From the NCBI GenBank assembly GCA_029261655.1, contig JAJDAY010000032.1:1-64000 (forward strand): a DNA stretch of 64,000 nt. Direction: 5' to 3'. Origin of the DNA: Nitrospinaceae bacterium. GTDB taxonomy: Bacteria; Nitrospinota; Nitrospinia; Nitrospinales; VA-1. The notes beneath the pieces were generated by a model. The model did no database searches, had not been told where the DNA came from, and was given only the letters and a program-made list of their open reading frames with translations. Below are positions 54,458 to 64,000 of the stretch, piece by piece (position 1 is the first letter of the stretch; each line of letters opens with the position of its first letter). The translations under genes and the position numbers were made by a program.

Positions 54458-56089
54458 TTAGTGGTTTGAAGTGACCTTCGCCATTTCCTCGGAAAGGGCT
54501 ATTGCCTGAGGCGATTTCCCCAGCACGCGATACCAGGTGGCCAGGTTTTTCATGGATTCCACCACCTTGGGATGGAAGGTCCCAAGATTATTTTTACGAA
54601 TGCTCAGCGCTCTTTGATAAAGCGGTTCCACATTCTCAGGAAGATTTTTCTTCTGGTAAATTTCAGCGAGCGAATCCAGAGTATTCGCAATGTCCAAATG
54701 ATTCGGGTTCAAAATGCGTTCCTGGATAAATAATGTTTTCCGGTAATAAGATTCCGCCTGGTCCCAGAACCGGCTTGTTTTATAGATGTAGGCCAGATTG
54801 TTGAGTACGATCACCACATCCATGTGCTCGTGTCCCAATGCTTTTTTCCTGATGTCCAGGGCTTCGAGAAAATGAGGTTCCGCGCTGGAGAAATCCCCTT
54901 GAGCGCTGAATATTTCCCCCAAACTGTTGAGAACGGAACTTATTTGCAGATCATTTGCGCCCTGGGATTGTTTATACAGGGTCAGCGCTTTTCGGTAGTA
55001 AGGCACAGCGTCCAGGGAAAGGCCGCGGGTGACCTGGATGTCCGCCATGCGGTGAAGAACCATCGCCCTCAACCTGGGTTGCGGCGTGGACGATTGTTCG
55101 GCAATCTGCCACAAGTGTTCGTAATATTTTTCCGCCTCGGCAAGGTTCCCCGAGGCTTGCGACAAATTTGCCAACTTGATGAGCAGGGGCGCCAGATCAA
55201 GATGATTCGGTCCCAGTTTTTTTTCTTTCACCTGCAATACCTTTACCAGTAAAGACTGGGCTTGCTCCGGGCTTTGGTTGTTCTCGTACAATTTGGCAAG
55301 TTGAGTCGCCGTTGCAAGAAGGTCAGGATGTTTTGGAGATAGATTTTTTTCCTGCAGAGCCAGTAATCGATCCAGCAGGCGTTCTGCGGCAACTTTCTCG
55401 TTCCTGGCCAGATGGATTTGAACCAGTTCTTTGAGCGGGGGTATCAGACTGGGGTGATCGCGCTCAAGGGATTTCTCTTTGATCCTGAGATGCCACTCCA
55501 GCAAAGGTTGCAGGCGGGAATGATCCTTCTGGTGCCGGTAAATTTGAGTGATCTGATTGATGGTCGGTATCAGGCCGAGGTCGTAAGGGCCCAGTTTGTT
55601 TTCTTTAATTTTGATGAGATTCAAAAGAAAAGGCAGGGGCGCATCAAATTCTTTTTGAGATAGATGAAACTTCACCAGCCGCTCCAGGGTGGGCTCAAGC
55701 TTAGGGTGTTGCGGCCCCAGGGTTCTCTCTTTTATTTTCAGCGCTTGCTGGTAAAACGGAGCGGCGGTTGCAAATTCTTCCCTAGCCCAATGATAATCCG
55801 CCAAATGATCGAGGGCAACGGCGAATTCAGGATCGAAAGGACTCAGATGATTTTCCGCAATTTCTTTGGTTTTTTTTACGAATTTTCCGGCCTGGTCCAA
55901 TTGGCCTTTTTGTAAAAACGTTCGTACGACTTCATTGAGCCGCTTTATTTTAGAATATATATTTTGGTTCGCGGAGGGCGAAACGTCAGTATTGCCCCAC
56001 AGGTTTGAAGCAGGAATACAGATGAAGGCGATGGCGACGACGAAGATTACAATAAACGTTGCCTTGCGCAAGACGGTCTTGCTTCTCAT
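54458..56089 (-). CDS. exported tetratricopeptide (kinesin light chain-type) repeat protein
   Basis: This 543-residue protein has an N-terminal hydrophobic segment (about 10-28, signal or anchor) and about ten repeats of ~42 residues. The units share LGPxHPxL-type loops (LGPQHPKLEPTLERL, LGPNHLDLAPLLIKLA, LGHEHMDVVIVLNNLA), typical of kinesin-light-chain/NPHP3-like TPRs. It is a protein-interaction scaffold in the periplasm or inner membrane. It lies 103 bases upstream of the permease-propeller gene on the same strand, so the two may be co-transcribed. Confidence 0.85.
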   Translation of the reverse strand: MRSKTVLRKATFIVIFVVAIAFICIPASNLWGNTDVSPSANQNIYSKIKRLNEVVRTFLQKGQLDQAGKFVKKTKEIAENHLSPFDPEFAVALDHLADYHWAREEFATAAPFYQQALKIKERTLGPQHPKLEPTLERLVKFHLSQKEFDAPLPFLLNLIKIKENKLGPYDLGLIPTINQITQIYRHQKDHSRLQPLLEWHLRIKEKSLERDHPSLIPPLKELVQIHLARNEKVAAERLLDRLLALQEKNLSPKHPDLLATATQLAKLYENNQSPEQAQSLLVKVLQVKEKKLGPNHLDLAPLLIKLANLSQASGNLAEAEKYYEHLWQIAEQSSTPQPRLRAMVLHRMADIQVTRGLSLDAVPYYRKALTLYKQSQGANDLQISSVLNSLGEIFSAQGDFSSAEPHFLEALDIRKKALGHEHMDVVIVLNNLAYIYKTSRFWDQAESYYRKTLFIQERILNPNHLDIANTLDSLAEIYQKKNLPENVEPLYQRALSIRKNNLGTFHPKVVESMKNLATWYRVLGKSPQAIALSEEMAKVTSNH

Positions 56090-56316
56090 AGTCTTTCTCT
56101 TGGCTGTTGGATGCGTGTAGGGGTAATATACGTTTAAACAGGGTAAAATGGCAAGGTCACGGCATCGTTAAAATTAAGTTACAAAATGGTCACATCTGCT
56201 GGATAATAAATTGCGGCATCCCTTTCACTATGTGGAGAGGAGAATATCAGGCAAATGCCTGGGATATCGTTTTCGTTGCCTTCATGTCCTGAAGGCGCTC
56301 TGGAAGGTTGAAATAT

Positions 56317-57717
56317 ATGGGAAAAAAATTATTGTTCGCGGTCGATGACGACCCCAACCAGCGCCGGATTTTATCGGTTTTGCTGGAAACCAGGGGTTAT
56401 GAGGTGATGGGTTTTGCCGGGGGAGAGAAGTGTCTTGAAAGGCTCGATGAATATCCCATTGCCGTATTTCTGGATTTGATGATGCCGGGAATCGGAGGAA
56501 TGGAAACCCTGAAGGCGATTAAAAAAAACAGAAACGATCTCCCGATCATCATGGTGACCAGTGTCAATGAGGCGGAAACCGCAGTTCAGGCATTGAAACT
56601 GGGTGCGTTTGATTACATCGTCAAGCCCTATGACGAGGCGCGATTGGTGACGACTCTCGACAACGCCCTGCAGAAGAACGCTTTGTTGACCCAGGTCCGG
56701 CATTTGCAGGGGGAATTGAAAGAGCAACACGGATTGAAGGGCTTCATAGGCAGAAGCCCGGTCATGGAAACGGTTTTTGAGAAAATCAACAAGGTCAAGG
56801 ACAACAAGGCCAGTGTGTTGATTCAGGGCGAAAGCGGAACAGGCAAGGAGCTGGTAGCGCGGGCCATTCATTACAACGGTCGTTTTGCCGAAGGTTGTTT
56901 TGTGGATATCAATTGCGGAGCCATTCCGGAAAACCTCCAGGAGAGCGAACTGTTTGGCCATAAGAAAGGCGCGTTCACCGGAGCTGAGGAATCCCGTACA
57001 GGCAAAGTGGAGCAGGCCGACGGAGGAACTTTGTTTCTGGACGAGGTGGGTGAAATGAGCCCGCACCTGCAAACCAAACTGTTGCGTTTTTTACAGGAAA
57101 AGACTTTTCAGAGAGTGGGAGAAAATAACAATATCACTGTGGACACGCGGGTGATCGCCGCCACCAACAAGGATTTAAAAAAAGCAGTGACGAAAGGAAC
57201 CTTTCGGGAAGATTTGTATTACCGCCTGGCTGTCTACCCCATCGAGATTCCTCCCCTGCGTGACAGGAAAGAAGACATCCCGTTTTTATGCGCGCATTTT
57301 TTAAAAAAATATGAAGGGGAGTTTGCTCAAAAGGTGAAATCCATTCATCCTCAGGTGATGGAGCAGTTTCTCAGCTACTCCTGGCCCGGAAATGTCAGAC
57401 AGCTTGAAAATACTGTTTATCGCGCCATGATAAATTCGGTAACCGACTGCATTGACAAGGACTCGCTGATGGACACGGGCGGGAACCCCGAAACTGCCGC
57501 GAATGAAACAAAAGCGGACAATGCGCATAAAATTGAAAGAATCGGTTTTGACCCCGAAAGTGTTCCTGAAAAAATCATTCCTTTTCAGGAGGTTGAAAAG
57601 AACACTCTTGCCAACGCCATCAAACTCACAAACGGCAATATTCCCCAGGCGGCGGAACAACTGGGAATCAGCCGGAGCACTCTTTATCGCCTGGTAAAAA
57701 AATACGGCCTGCGCTAG
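56317..57717 (+). CDS. NtrC-type sigma54-dependent response regulator
   Basis: The 466-residue activator has a receiver domain (Asp10-Asp12, phospho-acceptor Asp53 in [12 protein letters not shown]), then a sigma54 AAA+ domain with Walker [14 protein letters not shown], the sigma54-contact loop [10 protein letters not shown] and [11 protein letters not shown], then a Fis-type HTH ([22 protein letters not shown]) at the end. It activates promoters of the -24/-12 type when phosphorylated. The start is ATG 56317, nine bases after GGAAGG; a TTG opens the frame three codons earlier. No kinase is adjacent; candidates lie at 59675-63314 and 28024-32152. Confidence 0.94.
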   Translation: MGKKLLFAVDDDPNQRRILSVLLETRGYEVMGFAGGEKCLERLDEYPIAVFLDLMMPGIGGMETLKAIKKNRNDLPIIMVTSVNEAETAVQALKLGAFDYIVKPYDEARLVTTLDNALQKNALLTQVRHLQGELKEQHGLKGFIGRSPVMETVFEKINKVKDNKASVLIQGESGTGKELVARAIHYNGRFAEGCFVDINCGAIPENLQESELFGHKKGAFTGAEESRTGKVEQADGGTLFLDEVGEMSPHLQTKLLRFLQEKTFQRVGENNNITVDTRVIAATNKDLKKAVTKGTFREDLYYRLAVYPIEIPPLRDRKEDIPFLCAHFLKKYEGEFAQKVKSIHPQVMEQFLSYSWPGNVRQLENTVYRAMINSVTDCIDKDSLMDTGGNPETAANETKADNAHKIERIGFDPESVPEKIIPFQEVEKNTLANAIKLTNGNIPQAAEQLGISRSTLYRLVKKYGLR

Positions 57718-58037
57718 GCTTCACTCCCCCCTCCTGGCTTTAACTTCCTGCACATAATCCCATTTTGATACAGAAAAATCCCAGAGTGAGATTTTTTATC
57801 TGCCTTTCTCTTTTTAAGACAGAGTGAATTTCCGTTTAAAAATTTTATATCATTGAATATAAAGGGGTTATTCGGTAATTTTCAGGAGAATCTTCTGCGG
57901 CATCTGTTTTGCTCTATAGAGGGTGAAGGTTTGGTTAGAGATTATTAAACGAATGTTCGCTATCGGGTCCGGGGGTTTTTGGAGAAGTTGAAGTCGGGAA
58001 TTTGAATCACACACCCGGATCAAGAAAGGAGTGGGCC
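57718..58037. other. 320-base gap upstream of the cupredoxin cluster
   Basis: This AT-rich gap lies between the NtrC-type gene and the 68-residue ORF. I found no clear terminator, no RNA gene and no strong sigma70 promoter. A GG/GC pair at 57733-57750 does not have sigma54 spacing. Control of the following cluster must lie here. Confidence 0.45.
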
Positions 58038-58244
58038 ATGTTTGAGGAAGTCAGAATATTTAACGCCAAGGGAACTTTAAAAAAAACAGTGACGACGAAA
58101 GAATCGAGCAGGCGCTTTTGGAAACAATTCTATGCCAGCCAGGGAAAACAGAATAGCCGTATAGAGATCAGACCAAAAAAACGTGCCCGGATCAATCCTT
58201 TTGAATATCCAGAGGAGTCTCCGAACACTTGGGACAATTATTGA
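58038..58244 (+). CDS. small basic protein of unknown function
   Basis: From ATG 58038 this is a 68-residue, highly charged protein (MFEEVRIFNAKGTLKK start; many Lys/Arg; a Pro/Glu-rich end). It has GGAG six bases before the ATG. I do not recognise it. The gene lies 66 bases upstream of the cupredoxin gene and could share its transcript. Confidence 0.55.
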   Translation: MFEEVRIFNAKGTLKKTVTTKESSRRFWKQFYASQGKQNSRIEIRPKKRARINPFEYPEESPNTWDNY

Positions 58245-58310
58245 ATAGTGAATAGCGCCAGGTGGTTTTTATTCAGAGAAGTTGAAAGTAATCTGAAAGG
58301 GGTGAGGAAA

Positions 58311-59120
58311 ATGAAAAAACTAATGTTGGGCGTATTGGTATCCGCGGTTTCATTGACTTTAGGAGCCGGTGGAGCTTTTGCCGCCAAAGACAAATATGAA
58401 GAAGGCGAAGTCAGTGGCGGCGGTTCCATCAGCGGGGTCATCAGTTTTAAGGGAGAGGTTCCTCCTCCTATTATGGAAGATTTGAATAAAGGCAAAAACG
58501 TTGAGTTTTGCGCGACCCATCCCGACACCAAGGAAGGAAATATGCGTCCTCGGCAGAAGGTAATGGTGAAGGACGGCAAGCTCATGGATACGGTTGTGTT
58601 CATCGAGAATATCACCAAGGGGAAAGCCTGGGCGACCGAAACCGTCAATGTCGATTTCAAGAAGTGTGACATTTTCCCCAAAATGATGGTTGTCCGAAAA
58701 ACTCCCAAGGGGCAAAAAGATGGGTTGTTGACCATCACCAATCAGGACGCTGAAATCCTGCATAATCCGCACGGATACTCTGTGGCAGGGGCAAATCGTA
58801 AGACCCTGTTCAACAAACCGTTGCCTTCCAAAGGCAGTTCAGCGGATGTCACCGGGACGTTCAAACGGTTTAAGCAGAAAAAAGATCAGCATTTTTTTCT
58901 GCAGTGCGACCAGCATAACTACATGGAAGCGGATGGCAGGATCGTTTGGAACCCTTACTATGCGATCAGCGGCGCGGATGGATCTTTCAAAATAGATAAT
59001 ATCCCTGCCGGTAAATATAAAGTGACCGCCTGGCATCCTTACGTGGGAGAGATGACCCAGGAAATTACGGTGACCGGTGGAGCGGAAGCGAAAGCGGCGT
59101 ACGAGCTGGCTTCCAAATAG
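58311..59120 (+). CDS. exported cupredoxin-like copper protein
   Basis: The 269-residue product has a signal peptide to about AFAA-KD (residue 25). The central part is beta-rich with type 1 copper ligands in plausible order: His in ILHNPHGYSV, then Cys-His-Met in FLQCDQHNYMEA. After it comes a carboxypeptidase-regulatory-like repeat (SGADGSFKIDNIPAGKYKVTAWHPY) at the C-terminus. This combination is seen in methylamine-utilisation-like and other copper redox proteins. It should carry electrons in the periplasm, likely with the cytochrome c encoded 44 bases downstream. The start is ATG 58311 after GGGGTGAGG. Confidence 0.8.
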   Translation: MKKLMLGVLVSAVSLTLGAGGAFAAKDKYEEGEVSGGGSISGVISFKGEVPPPIMEDLNKGKNVEFCATHPDTKEGNMRPRQKVMVKDGKLMDTVVFIENITKGKAWATETVNVDFKKCDIFPKMMVVRKTPKGQKDGLLTITNQDAEILHNPHGYSVAGANRKTLFNKPLPSKGSSADVTGTFKRFKQKKDQHFFLQCDQHNYMEADGRIVWNPYYAISGADGSFKIDNIPAGKYKVTAWHPYVGEMTQEITVTGGAEAKAAYELASK

Positions 59121-59164
59121 GCAATCAGGACTTTTTAATCACAGACTAACAAGGAGGGTGGGAA

Positions 59165-59599
59165 ATGAAAAAGGCAATCGTAGTAACCATACTGGCTCTG
59201 TTCACGTTTTTCGCGGTTGGGTCGGCTTACGCGGGCGGCAAATGTCCTCAACCGAGAAAAACGAAATCGGCTCCTGCCAGTGCGGTAAAAATGGATAAAA
59301 CCGATAAAGCAGACGCGGCGAAAGGCAAAGCAATTTATGAAAAAACCGCCAAGCCGATGGCGTGCAAAATGTGTCATGGCGACAATGGCGATGGCGCTGG
59401 TAAATTAGGCGCGGCTTTGAAACCGAAACCCCGAGACTTTACCTGTGCTGACACCATGAAGGACGTTTCCGCAGGCCAGATGTTCCATGTCATTAAAAAT
59501 GGTTCCAAAGGAACGGGCATGGTGGCTCATGGAAAGACCTTGAAAGACGATCAAATCTGGGATGTTGTTAAATACATCAGAAGCACGTGGGTAAAGTAG
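59165..59599 (+). CDS. exported monohaem cytochrome c
   Basis: This 144-residue periplasmic cytochrome has a signal peptide to about AYAG (residue 23), then a linker rich in Lys and Ala. A class I cytochrome domain follows with haem site ACKMCHGDNGDGAGKLG and the distal Met probably in GTGMVAHG. The motif ALKPKPRDF is common in small electron carriers of chemolithotrophs and sulfur or nitrogen oxidisers. The AAGGAGGG ribosome site is strong. It forms an electron-transfer pair with the cupredoxin and is followed by a terminator. Confidence 0.92.
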   Translation: MKKAIVVTILALFTFFAVGSAYAGGKCPQPRKTKSAPASAVKMDKTDKADAAKGKAIYEKTAKPMACKMCHGDNGDGAGKLGAALKPKPRDFTCADTMKDVSAGQMFHVIKNGSKGTGMVAHGKTLKDDQIWDVVKYIRSTWVK

Positions 59600-59625
59600 G
59601 CTGTTCTACCTCCCCAGCCTGCGGG

Positions 59626-59664
59626 CAGATCGTCGGTTTTCCGGCGGTCTGCCTTTTTTTTTGC
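59626..59664 (+). terminator. intrinsic terminator of the cupredoxin-cytochrome cluster
   Basis: A 13-base stem, 59626-59638 with 59643-59655 (two wobble pairs), has a four-base loop of T, and is followed by nine T (59656-59664). It ends 10 bases before the convergent kinase stop at 59675. Confidence 0.85.
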
Positions 59665-59674
59665 GCGCTGTTCT

Positions 59675-60802
59675 TTATCTATCCAGAGGAATTTCAAAGC
59701 TGAAGGTGGCCCCCGATCCTGAATGGCTTTCGACGGTGATTTTCCCCTCATGCGCTTCCACCATTTTCTTCGCGATGGCAAGCCCCAAGCCGTGACTGGA
59801 CTCATCAGCCGTGGGCCGGGCCTTCAATTTCTGAAAATGTTTGAACAGCTTATCCTGGTCTTCAGGAGAGATTCCAGGACCCTGATCGCGGACGCTGAAT
59901 TTTGCCTGACCTTTATTTTTTCCTAACCAGATATATATATCTTTTCCTGGAGGAGAAAATTTAATGGCGTTGCTCAAAAGATTATCGATCACCTGGCTGA
60001 TCCGGTTGGCATCAAACGAAAAATCTGCTATCTCCTCGATGTCCAGATGCGTGGCGATATTTTTTCGTTCGGCCATCACCTGATACATGCGCACGCGTTC
60101 CTCGACCAGTTTTACCAACGAATCTGGCTGGATCTGAAGGTCGAGGTTGCCGCTTTCGATAGTGGAAATATTGAGGAGGTCTCCGAGCAGGGTCAGCATG
60201 TCATTGCTCACTTTATGAATGGATTGCAGGAATTCTCTTTTGTCTACTTCCGCCAGAGTGTCCCCATGATCCAGCATGATTTTTGAAAACCCCTGAATGG
60301 TGGAAATCGGGTTTCTGAGATCATGCGAAGCCATACCAAGAAATTTGTTTTTTAAATCGTTCAGCTCTGCCAGTTTTTTATTTTTCGCTTCCAGATCGGC
60401 CATCAACGTTTTTAGTTTCAGGTGAAGATAGATGCGGGCGCAAACTTCTTCCTGGCTGAAGGGCTTGGTGATGTAGTCCACACCCCCCACGGAAAATCCT
60501 TTGACAATGTCAGCCGGTTCATTCCTGGCCGTGATAAAGATGATGGGAATATCTTTTGTTTTCTCGCTGGATTTCAGGCTCAGGCAGGTTTCAAATCCAT
60601 CAATGCCAGGCATCATCACATCGAGCAGAATCAGGTCAGGTGAAATGCGGGCGGCAAGATCCAACGCGGATTCGCCGCTTTGGGCGATTGAGATTTTGTA
60701 ACCCTCTTTTTCCAGAAACAGATCCAGAACGTCGATATTTGCCGGAGTGTCGTCCACAATCAGAATTTTCTGGTCGCCCGACTCCTCAACGATCTTATTC
60801 AT
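59675..60802 (-). CDS. receiver-histidine kinase (REC-HisKA-HATPase)
   Basis: The 375-residue cytoplasmic protein has an N-terminal receiver (Asp17-Asp18, phospho-acceptor Asp61 in [24 protein letters not shown]), a helix, HisKA with the acceptor in [14 protein letters not shown] near residue 160, and HATPase ([34 protein letters not shown]). With the receiver first, it could take a phosphoryl group from another kinase and pass it on. The last bases of the upstream kinase gene overlap its start by eight bases. Its core resembles the split kinase at 28024-29666. Confidence 0.92.
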   Translation of the reverse strand: MNKIVEESGDQKILIVDDTPANIDVLDLFLEKEGYKISIAQSGESALDLAARISPDLILLDVMMPGIDGFETCLSLKSSEKTKDIPIIFITARNEPADIVKGFSVGGVDYITKPFSQEEVCARIYLHLKLKTLMADLEAKNKKLAELNDLKNKFLGMASHDLRNPISTIQGFSKIMLDHGDTLAEVDKREFLQSIHKVSNDMLTLLGDLLNISTIESGNLDLQIQPDSLVKLVEERVRMYQVMAERKNIATHLDIEEIADFSFDANRISQVIDNLLSNAIKFSPPGKDIYIWLGKNKGQAKFSVRDQGPGISPEDQDKLFKHFQKLKARPTADESSHGLGLAIAKKMVEAHEGKITVESHSGSGATFSFEIPLDR

Positions 60803-63314
60803 GATTCACCTGCTCTAAAAGTGCGAGGATACCGGACATGTCGAATTTTTCAACATAGGGCTTGAGATGTTTGAGAAGGCTTTGCCCTCCTTCGCCGTTG
60901 GATTTCAACTCTTTCATGCATTGTTTTAAATCGGTGAGATTGGATAAATCGGCGGCGGAGTGCAGGCGGTTTAAAAGATCCCCAGGCAACTGGATTTCGG
61001 ACAGGGCCATCATTCGTTCGGCATCTGTTTTTTCGGATGGAGGTTTTACCTCCTCAATAAGGAATTCCACTCCAAGCATTTTTTGCAGACAGCTGAAAAT
61101 ATTTTCAACATGAAAAGGCTTGGGAATAAAATCATCGAATCCTTTCATCAAAGTTGATTCCCGCTGATATTCAAAAGCCGAGGCGGAGATGGCAACCAGC
61201 TTTGGGTGCGGATCGAATTCCTTTTTCATAGCATCCAGAGCCTGAAAACCATCCATCACCGGCATGCGTAAATCCATGAACACGACGTCGGGAGTTAGTT
61301 TCCGCGCTTGTTCAAGAGCGTCTTTCCCGTCGATGGCAGTCACCACTTCGATTCCAGCACTTTTGAGAATTTCTGACAGCACGTCCCGGTTTTGTTCATT
61401 GTCATCGACCACGAGAGCATTGACATGCGCGCCTTCCGGTAAATGGAAAATTTGAAATTTTGCCTTGCGATCGGTAACCACCGCTTCCTTTGCCGGTGGC
61501 AGGGGCAACGAAAAAGAAAACCGGGAGCCCTTTCCCGGTTCGGAATAGAGCATCAGCTTGCCGTCCATGAGTTCGATTTGTTTTTTCACGATAGCGAGAC
61601 CCAATCCGGTGCCGCCTTTTTTAATTCCCTCCGCCTCCTGGTGAAAAGGTTCAAAAACGCTTTCCTGACGTTCGCTGGCGATGCCTTGCCCTGTGTCGAT
61701 AACTTCAAACAGGAAATGAGAGTCCTTTTCCGGGATCACCCGCAAAGTGATTTCTCCGGTATTCACAAATTTCACGGCATTGCCAAGTAGATTGATAAGA
61801 ATTTGCTTCAATTTTATTTCATCGCCTCGAACCGGGAGCGATTCTTCTTCAGGGCCTTCCAGGCGCCACGCGATTTGTTTGTCCTGACAACGGGGTTTTG
61901 TCATGGCGGAAATTTCACCGATCAATTCGATGAGATCGAAATCGACGATGTTCAGTTCCATTTTGCCCGCCTCTATCTTCGAGATGTCGAGGATATCGTT
62001 GATGATGTGAAGCAGGTGATCGCCGCTTTTCAAAATATTATCGACTTTGATTTTTTCGCCGGAATCAATATTTTTGCTGTGCTTTAGAATCTGTGAATAG
62101 CCTAATATGGCGTTCATGGGAGTGCGAATTTCGTGGCTCATATTGGCCAGAAAAGTGCTTTTAGCTTTATTCGCGGATTCGGCTTCTTCCTTGGCGGTGT
62201 GCAGATCTTTTTCCGCCTTGCTTCGGGCGTCTATTTCCAGCCGTAAATTTTCATTGGCACTCGTCAATTCCTCCGTGCGGATACGGACCTGATCGGTCAC
62301 CTGCCGGGTCCGGTTGGCCATCATTTCAAAGATAATGGCCAAAAAAATCGCAAAAACCTGAATGCTTCCCGCAACCCACCAGGCGGAGTTCTTTCTAGGC
62401 CCGTTGTGGAATTCATCGCTTCCCTGCCAGAGGAGGAACCAGTTGCGGTTTGCGAAATGGATCAGGTTTTTGAATTCCCTTCGGGGGTAGGGAAGAGGTT
62501 CTCCGTAAAGTTTGTTTTTGTCATCGGTCGTGTCCCCGTCATAGACCACCAGATTGATGCCCTGAGCCTGATAGGGCTGGACCATTTGGGTCATCATTTC
62601 ACTCACCCGGTAAAAACCGGCGAGAAAACCGTTTAACTTTTCCCGGCGAACTTCCAGACCCACAGGAATTGTTTTTGTTTCATAATAAGGAGCGATCACA
62701 AAAATTCCCGCATGACTCTGGTTTTCCTGAAGGTGGGTGAATTTCTCTGTCGCCATGATTTTGGCTGTATCTCGTGAATCGTTGATGATCTCTTTGATGG
62801 CCGGGATGCTGGAGAGATCAAAACCAAACCGAGGGTCGTTTCTCTTTAATGGTTCAACGTAATGGACAGGAAAATATTCTTCCCGCTCCTGAGCTTTTAT
62901 CAGGACCCCTTCGGAAGATTCTTCGGTGACGTGAAAATCGGGGAAACCCACCGTGGTCATTTTTTCTTCGTAAAATTCTCTTTGCGAATGAGAAATTCTC
63001 GGAAGCCAGCTCAGACTTTGAATATAGGTGTTATTTTTTAGAATAGGGATGGCGAAAGTTTCAAATTCCTCCGGACTGACAAATTCCGAGGCGTTGTACA
63101 GGGATAAAAACCCTTGCAACTCTCTTTCGATGACCTCCAGCTTTCCTCCAAGAATGAGGGTGTTTTCCAGAACGTCCTGTTTGAGTTCCTCAAACCACAC
63201 TTCTTCATGTTGCTCCCAGATATTGAACAGGGTGACAACGGCCAGAATGAACCCGCAGATCAAAACCGTCTGGGATTGTTTCGATAATTTGGCTAACGGG
63301 AATCTTGATATCAT
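60795..63314 (-). CDS. membrane hybrid histidine kinase (CHASE-HisKA-HATPase-REC)
   Basis: This 839-residue protein has TM1 at about 15-33, a periplasmic CHASE-like domain (about 75-280, [17 protein letters not shown]), TM2 at about 312-332, a coiled coil, HisKA ([21 protein letters not shown]), HATPase ([44 protein letters not shown]) and a receiver ([15 protein letters not shown]). A helical C-terminal segment of 70 residues lacks the obvious His of an HPt domain. CHASE domains sense small extracellular ligands. It overlaps the REC-HK gene, so both probably form one phosphorelay. Confidence 0.92.
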   Translation of the reverse strand: MISRFPLAKLSKQSQTVLICGFILAVVTLFNIWEQHEEVWFEELKQDVLENTLILGGKLEVIERELQGFLSLYNASEFVSPEEFETFAIPILKNNTYIQSLSWLPRISHSQREFYEEKMTTVGFPDFHVTEESSEGVLIKAQEREEYFPVHYVEPLKRNDPRFGFDLSSIPAIKEIINDSRDTAKIMATEKFTHLQENQSHAGIFVIAPYYETKTIPVGLEVRREKLNGFLAGFYRVSEMMTQMVQPYQAQGINLVVYDGDTTDDKNKLYGEPLPYPRREFKNLIHFANRNWFLLWQGSDEFHNGPRKNSAWWVAGSIQVFAIFLAIIFEMMANRTRQVTDQVRIRTEELTSANENLRLEIDARSKAEKDLHTAKEEAESANKAKSTFLANMSHEIRTPMNAILGYSQILKHSKNIDSGEKIKVDNILKSGDHLLHIINDILDISKIEAGKMELNIVDFDLIELIGEISAMTKPRCQDKQIAWRLEGPEEESLPVRGDEIKLKQILINLLGNAVKFVNTGEITLRVIPEKDSHFLFEVIDTGQGIASERQESVFEPFHQEAEGIKKGGTGLGLAIVKKQIELMDGKLMLYSEPGKGSRFSFSLPLPPAKEAVVTDRKAKFQIFHLPEGAHVNALVVDDNEQNRDVLSEILKSAGIEVVTAIDGKDALEQARKLTPDVVFMDLRMPVMDGFQALDAMKKEFDPHPKLVAISASAFEYQRESTLMKGFDDFIPKPFHVENIFSCLQKMLGVEFLIEEVKPPSEKTDAERMMALSEIQLPGDLLNRLHSAADLSNLTDLKQCMKELKSNGEGGQSLLKHLKPYVEKFDMSGILALLEQVNHE

Positions 63315-63469
63315 CCTATTAGTTTGACAGAAATGACAGGAATCTCAAGTCCGGTTCACTGCTAAGTGAGAGGGTTTGGTCCCGGAAGTGCGGATCATTA
63401 AATGATTGCCCAAACACGATATTTTTGTGACTATGACTTCAATAGTGATTCAACTCAAAGGAAATTTCG

Positions 63470-64000
63470 ATGTCCGATAAACAAATTTTGCCCGTGACCC
63501 TGTTGTCCGGGTTTCTGGGAGCCGGAAAAACCACGCTCCTCAATTATATTCTCAAAGAAAACCACGGCAAACGCATCGCCGTCATCGAAAATGAGTTCGG
63601 CGAAATTCCGATAGATCACGATCTGGTGATCGGCGCCGACGAAGATATCTTTGAAATGAACAACGGATGCATCTGCTGTTCGATCAAGGGGGATCTGATC
63701 GAGACGCTCAACCGGTTGATCAAGCGGCACGACAAATTCGATTCCATTTTGATTGAAAGCACCGGGCTTGCGTCTCCCGGGCCGATCGCGCAGGCGTTTT
63801 TGCTGGACGGGGAAATCAATGAAACGCTCAAACTCGATGGCATCGTCACTCTGGTCGATGCCCTCAATTTCTGGAAACAACTCGACGAAATTGATGTGGC
63901 GTGGGAGCAGATCGCGTTTTCCAATGTGATTTTATTGAACAAGATCGACCTGGTGTCCGCCGAAGATCTTAAAAAAATAGACGCACGCCTGCGTAATATC
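63470..64000 (+). CDS. CobW/COG0523 family GTPase (3' truncated)
   Basis: The gene continues past the window end; 177 residues are visible. It has Walker A SGFLGAGKTTLLNY, the metal site NNGCICCSIKG (CxCC), and IESTGLASPGPIAQ, with the guanine NKxD motif LLNKIDL near the end. COG0523 GTPases insert or deliver metals (zinc, cobalt, iron). A GG/AAAGGAAA ribosome site precedes the ATG. Members differ in metal; the histidine-rich loop of zinc members is not visible in this part. Confidence 0.92.
   Translation, partial: MSDKQILPVTLLSGFLGAGKTTLLNYILKENHGKRIAVIENEFGEIPIDHDLVIGADEDIFEMNNGCICCSIKGDLIETLNRLIKRHDKFDSILIESTGLASPGPIAQAFLLDGEINETLKLDGIVTLVDALNFWKQLDEIDVAWEQIAFSNVILLNKIDLVSAEDLKKIDARLRNI

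Noticed and set aside
57733-57751. Possible sigma54 promoter before the cupredoxin cluster
   Set aside because: GG and GC are 12 bases apart instead of 10.

Overview
The window reads as an ordinary, gene-dense chromosomal segment of a Gram-negative bacterium of mid GC content. Genes lie on both strands, intergenic gaps are short and translational coupling is frequent. Exported c-type cytochromes, a cupredoxin, a cytochrome P460, a Bacillus-type (type B) succinate dehydrogenase and many histidine kinases suggest a respiratory, probably aerobic, environmental organism. A Nitrospina-like (Nitrospinota) bacterium is my best guess, but this is an inference from gene content and style. No rRNA, nitrite oxidoreductase or other taxon-defining gene is present. 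I saw no tRNA, rRNA, CRISPR array, insertion sequence or prophage.

Layout. 1-927: end of a MacB/FtsX-type ABC permease, closed by a bidirectional terminator. 1045-7785 (minus): small membrane proteins, an aldo/keto reductase, an Fe-S uracil-DNA glycosylase preceded by an overlooked 39-codon membrane peptide, a squalene/phytoene synthase and ispH. The last two fit isoprenoid supply and use. 7901-11284 (minus): sdhC-sdhA-sdhB. 11450-14157: a zinc-ribbon protein, an HU/IHF protein, a 2-hydroxyacid dehydrogenase and a second, different uracil-DNA glycosylase. 14144-16488: a TetR regulator facing a YHS protein, cytochrome P460 and DM13 cluster, with two near-identical inverted operator copies between them. 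16541-18276: gatA and gatC. 18841-27986: exonuclease III, a PreP-type M16C protease, an exported one-Cys Tpx, mutS2, a lipoprotein esterase and a SprT-like protease.

28024-32907: a two-component region with a frame-split PAS-GAF kinase, a dCache kinase and a single-domain response regulator. 33048-35085: a P-II-like protein, yggS and proC. 35107-37408 (minus): moaA and larE. 37827-44048: a SUF iron-sulfur operon (Nfu-like, sufB, C, D, S, U) with a good sigma70 promoter and a hairpin between sufB and sufC. It supplies clusters for the many Fe-S enzymes nearby (SdhB, IspH, MoaA, AmrS, UDG). 44101-46369: an AmrS-type radical SAM enzyme, a secreted protein and a flavin reductase.

46366-56089 (mostly minus): large exported or membrane repeat proteins. 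These include a SirB1-TPR-FGE fusion, a 1025-residue permease/beta-propeller/ASPIC-UnbV fusion and a kinesin-light-chain-type TPR protein. 56317-59599: an NtrC-type sigma54 activator, then a cupredoxin and a monohaem cytochrome c. 59675-63314 (minus): two more kinases with receiver domains. 63470-64000: start of a CobW/COG0523 GTPase.

Most worth a second look: the TetR-controlled YHS/P460/DM13 cluster with its mirrored operators and a G14 tract, the permease-propeller fusion, and the histidine kinase split exactly at an A10 run.
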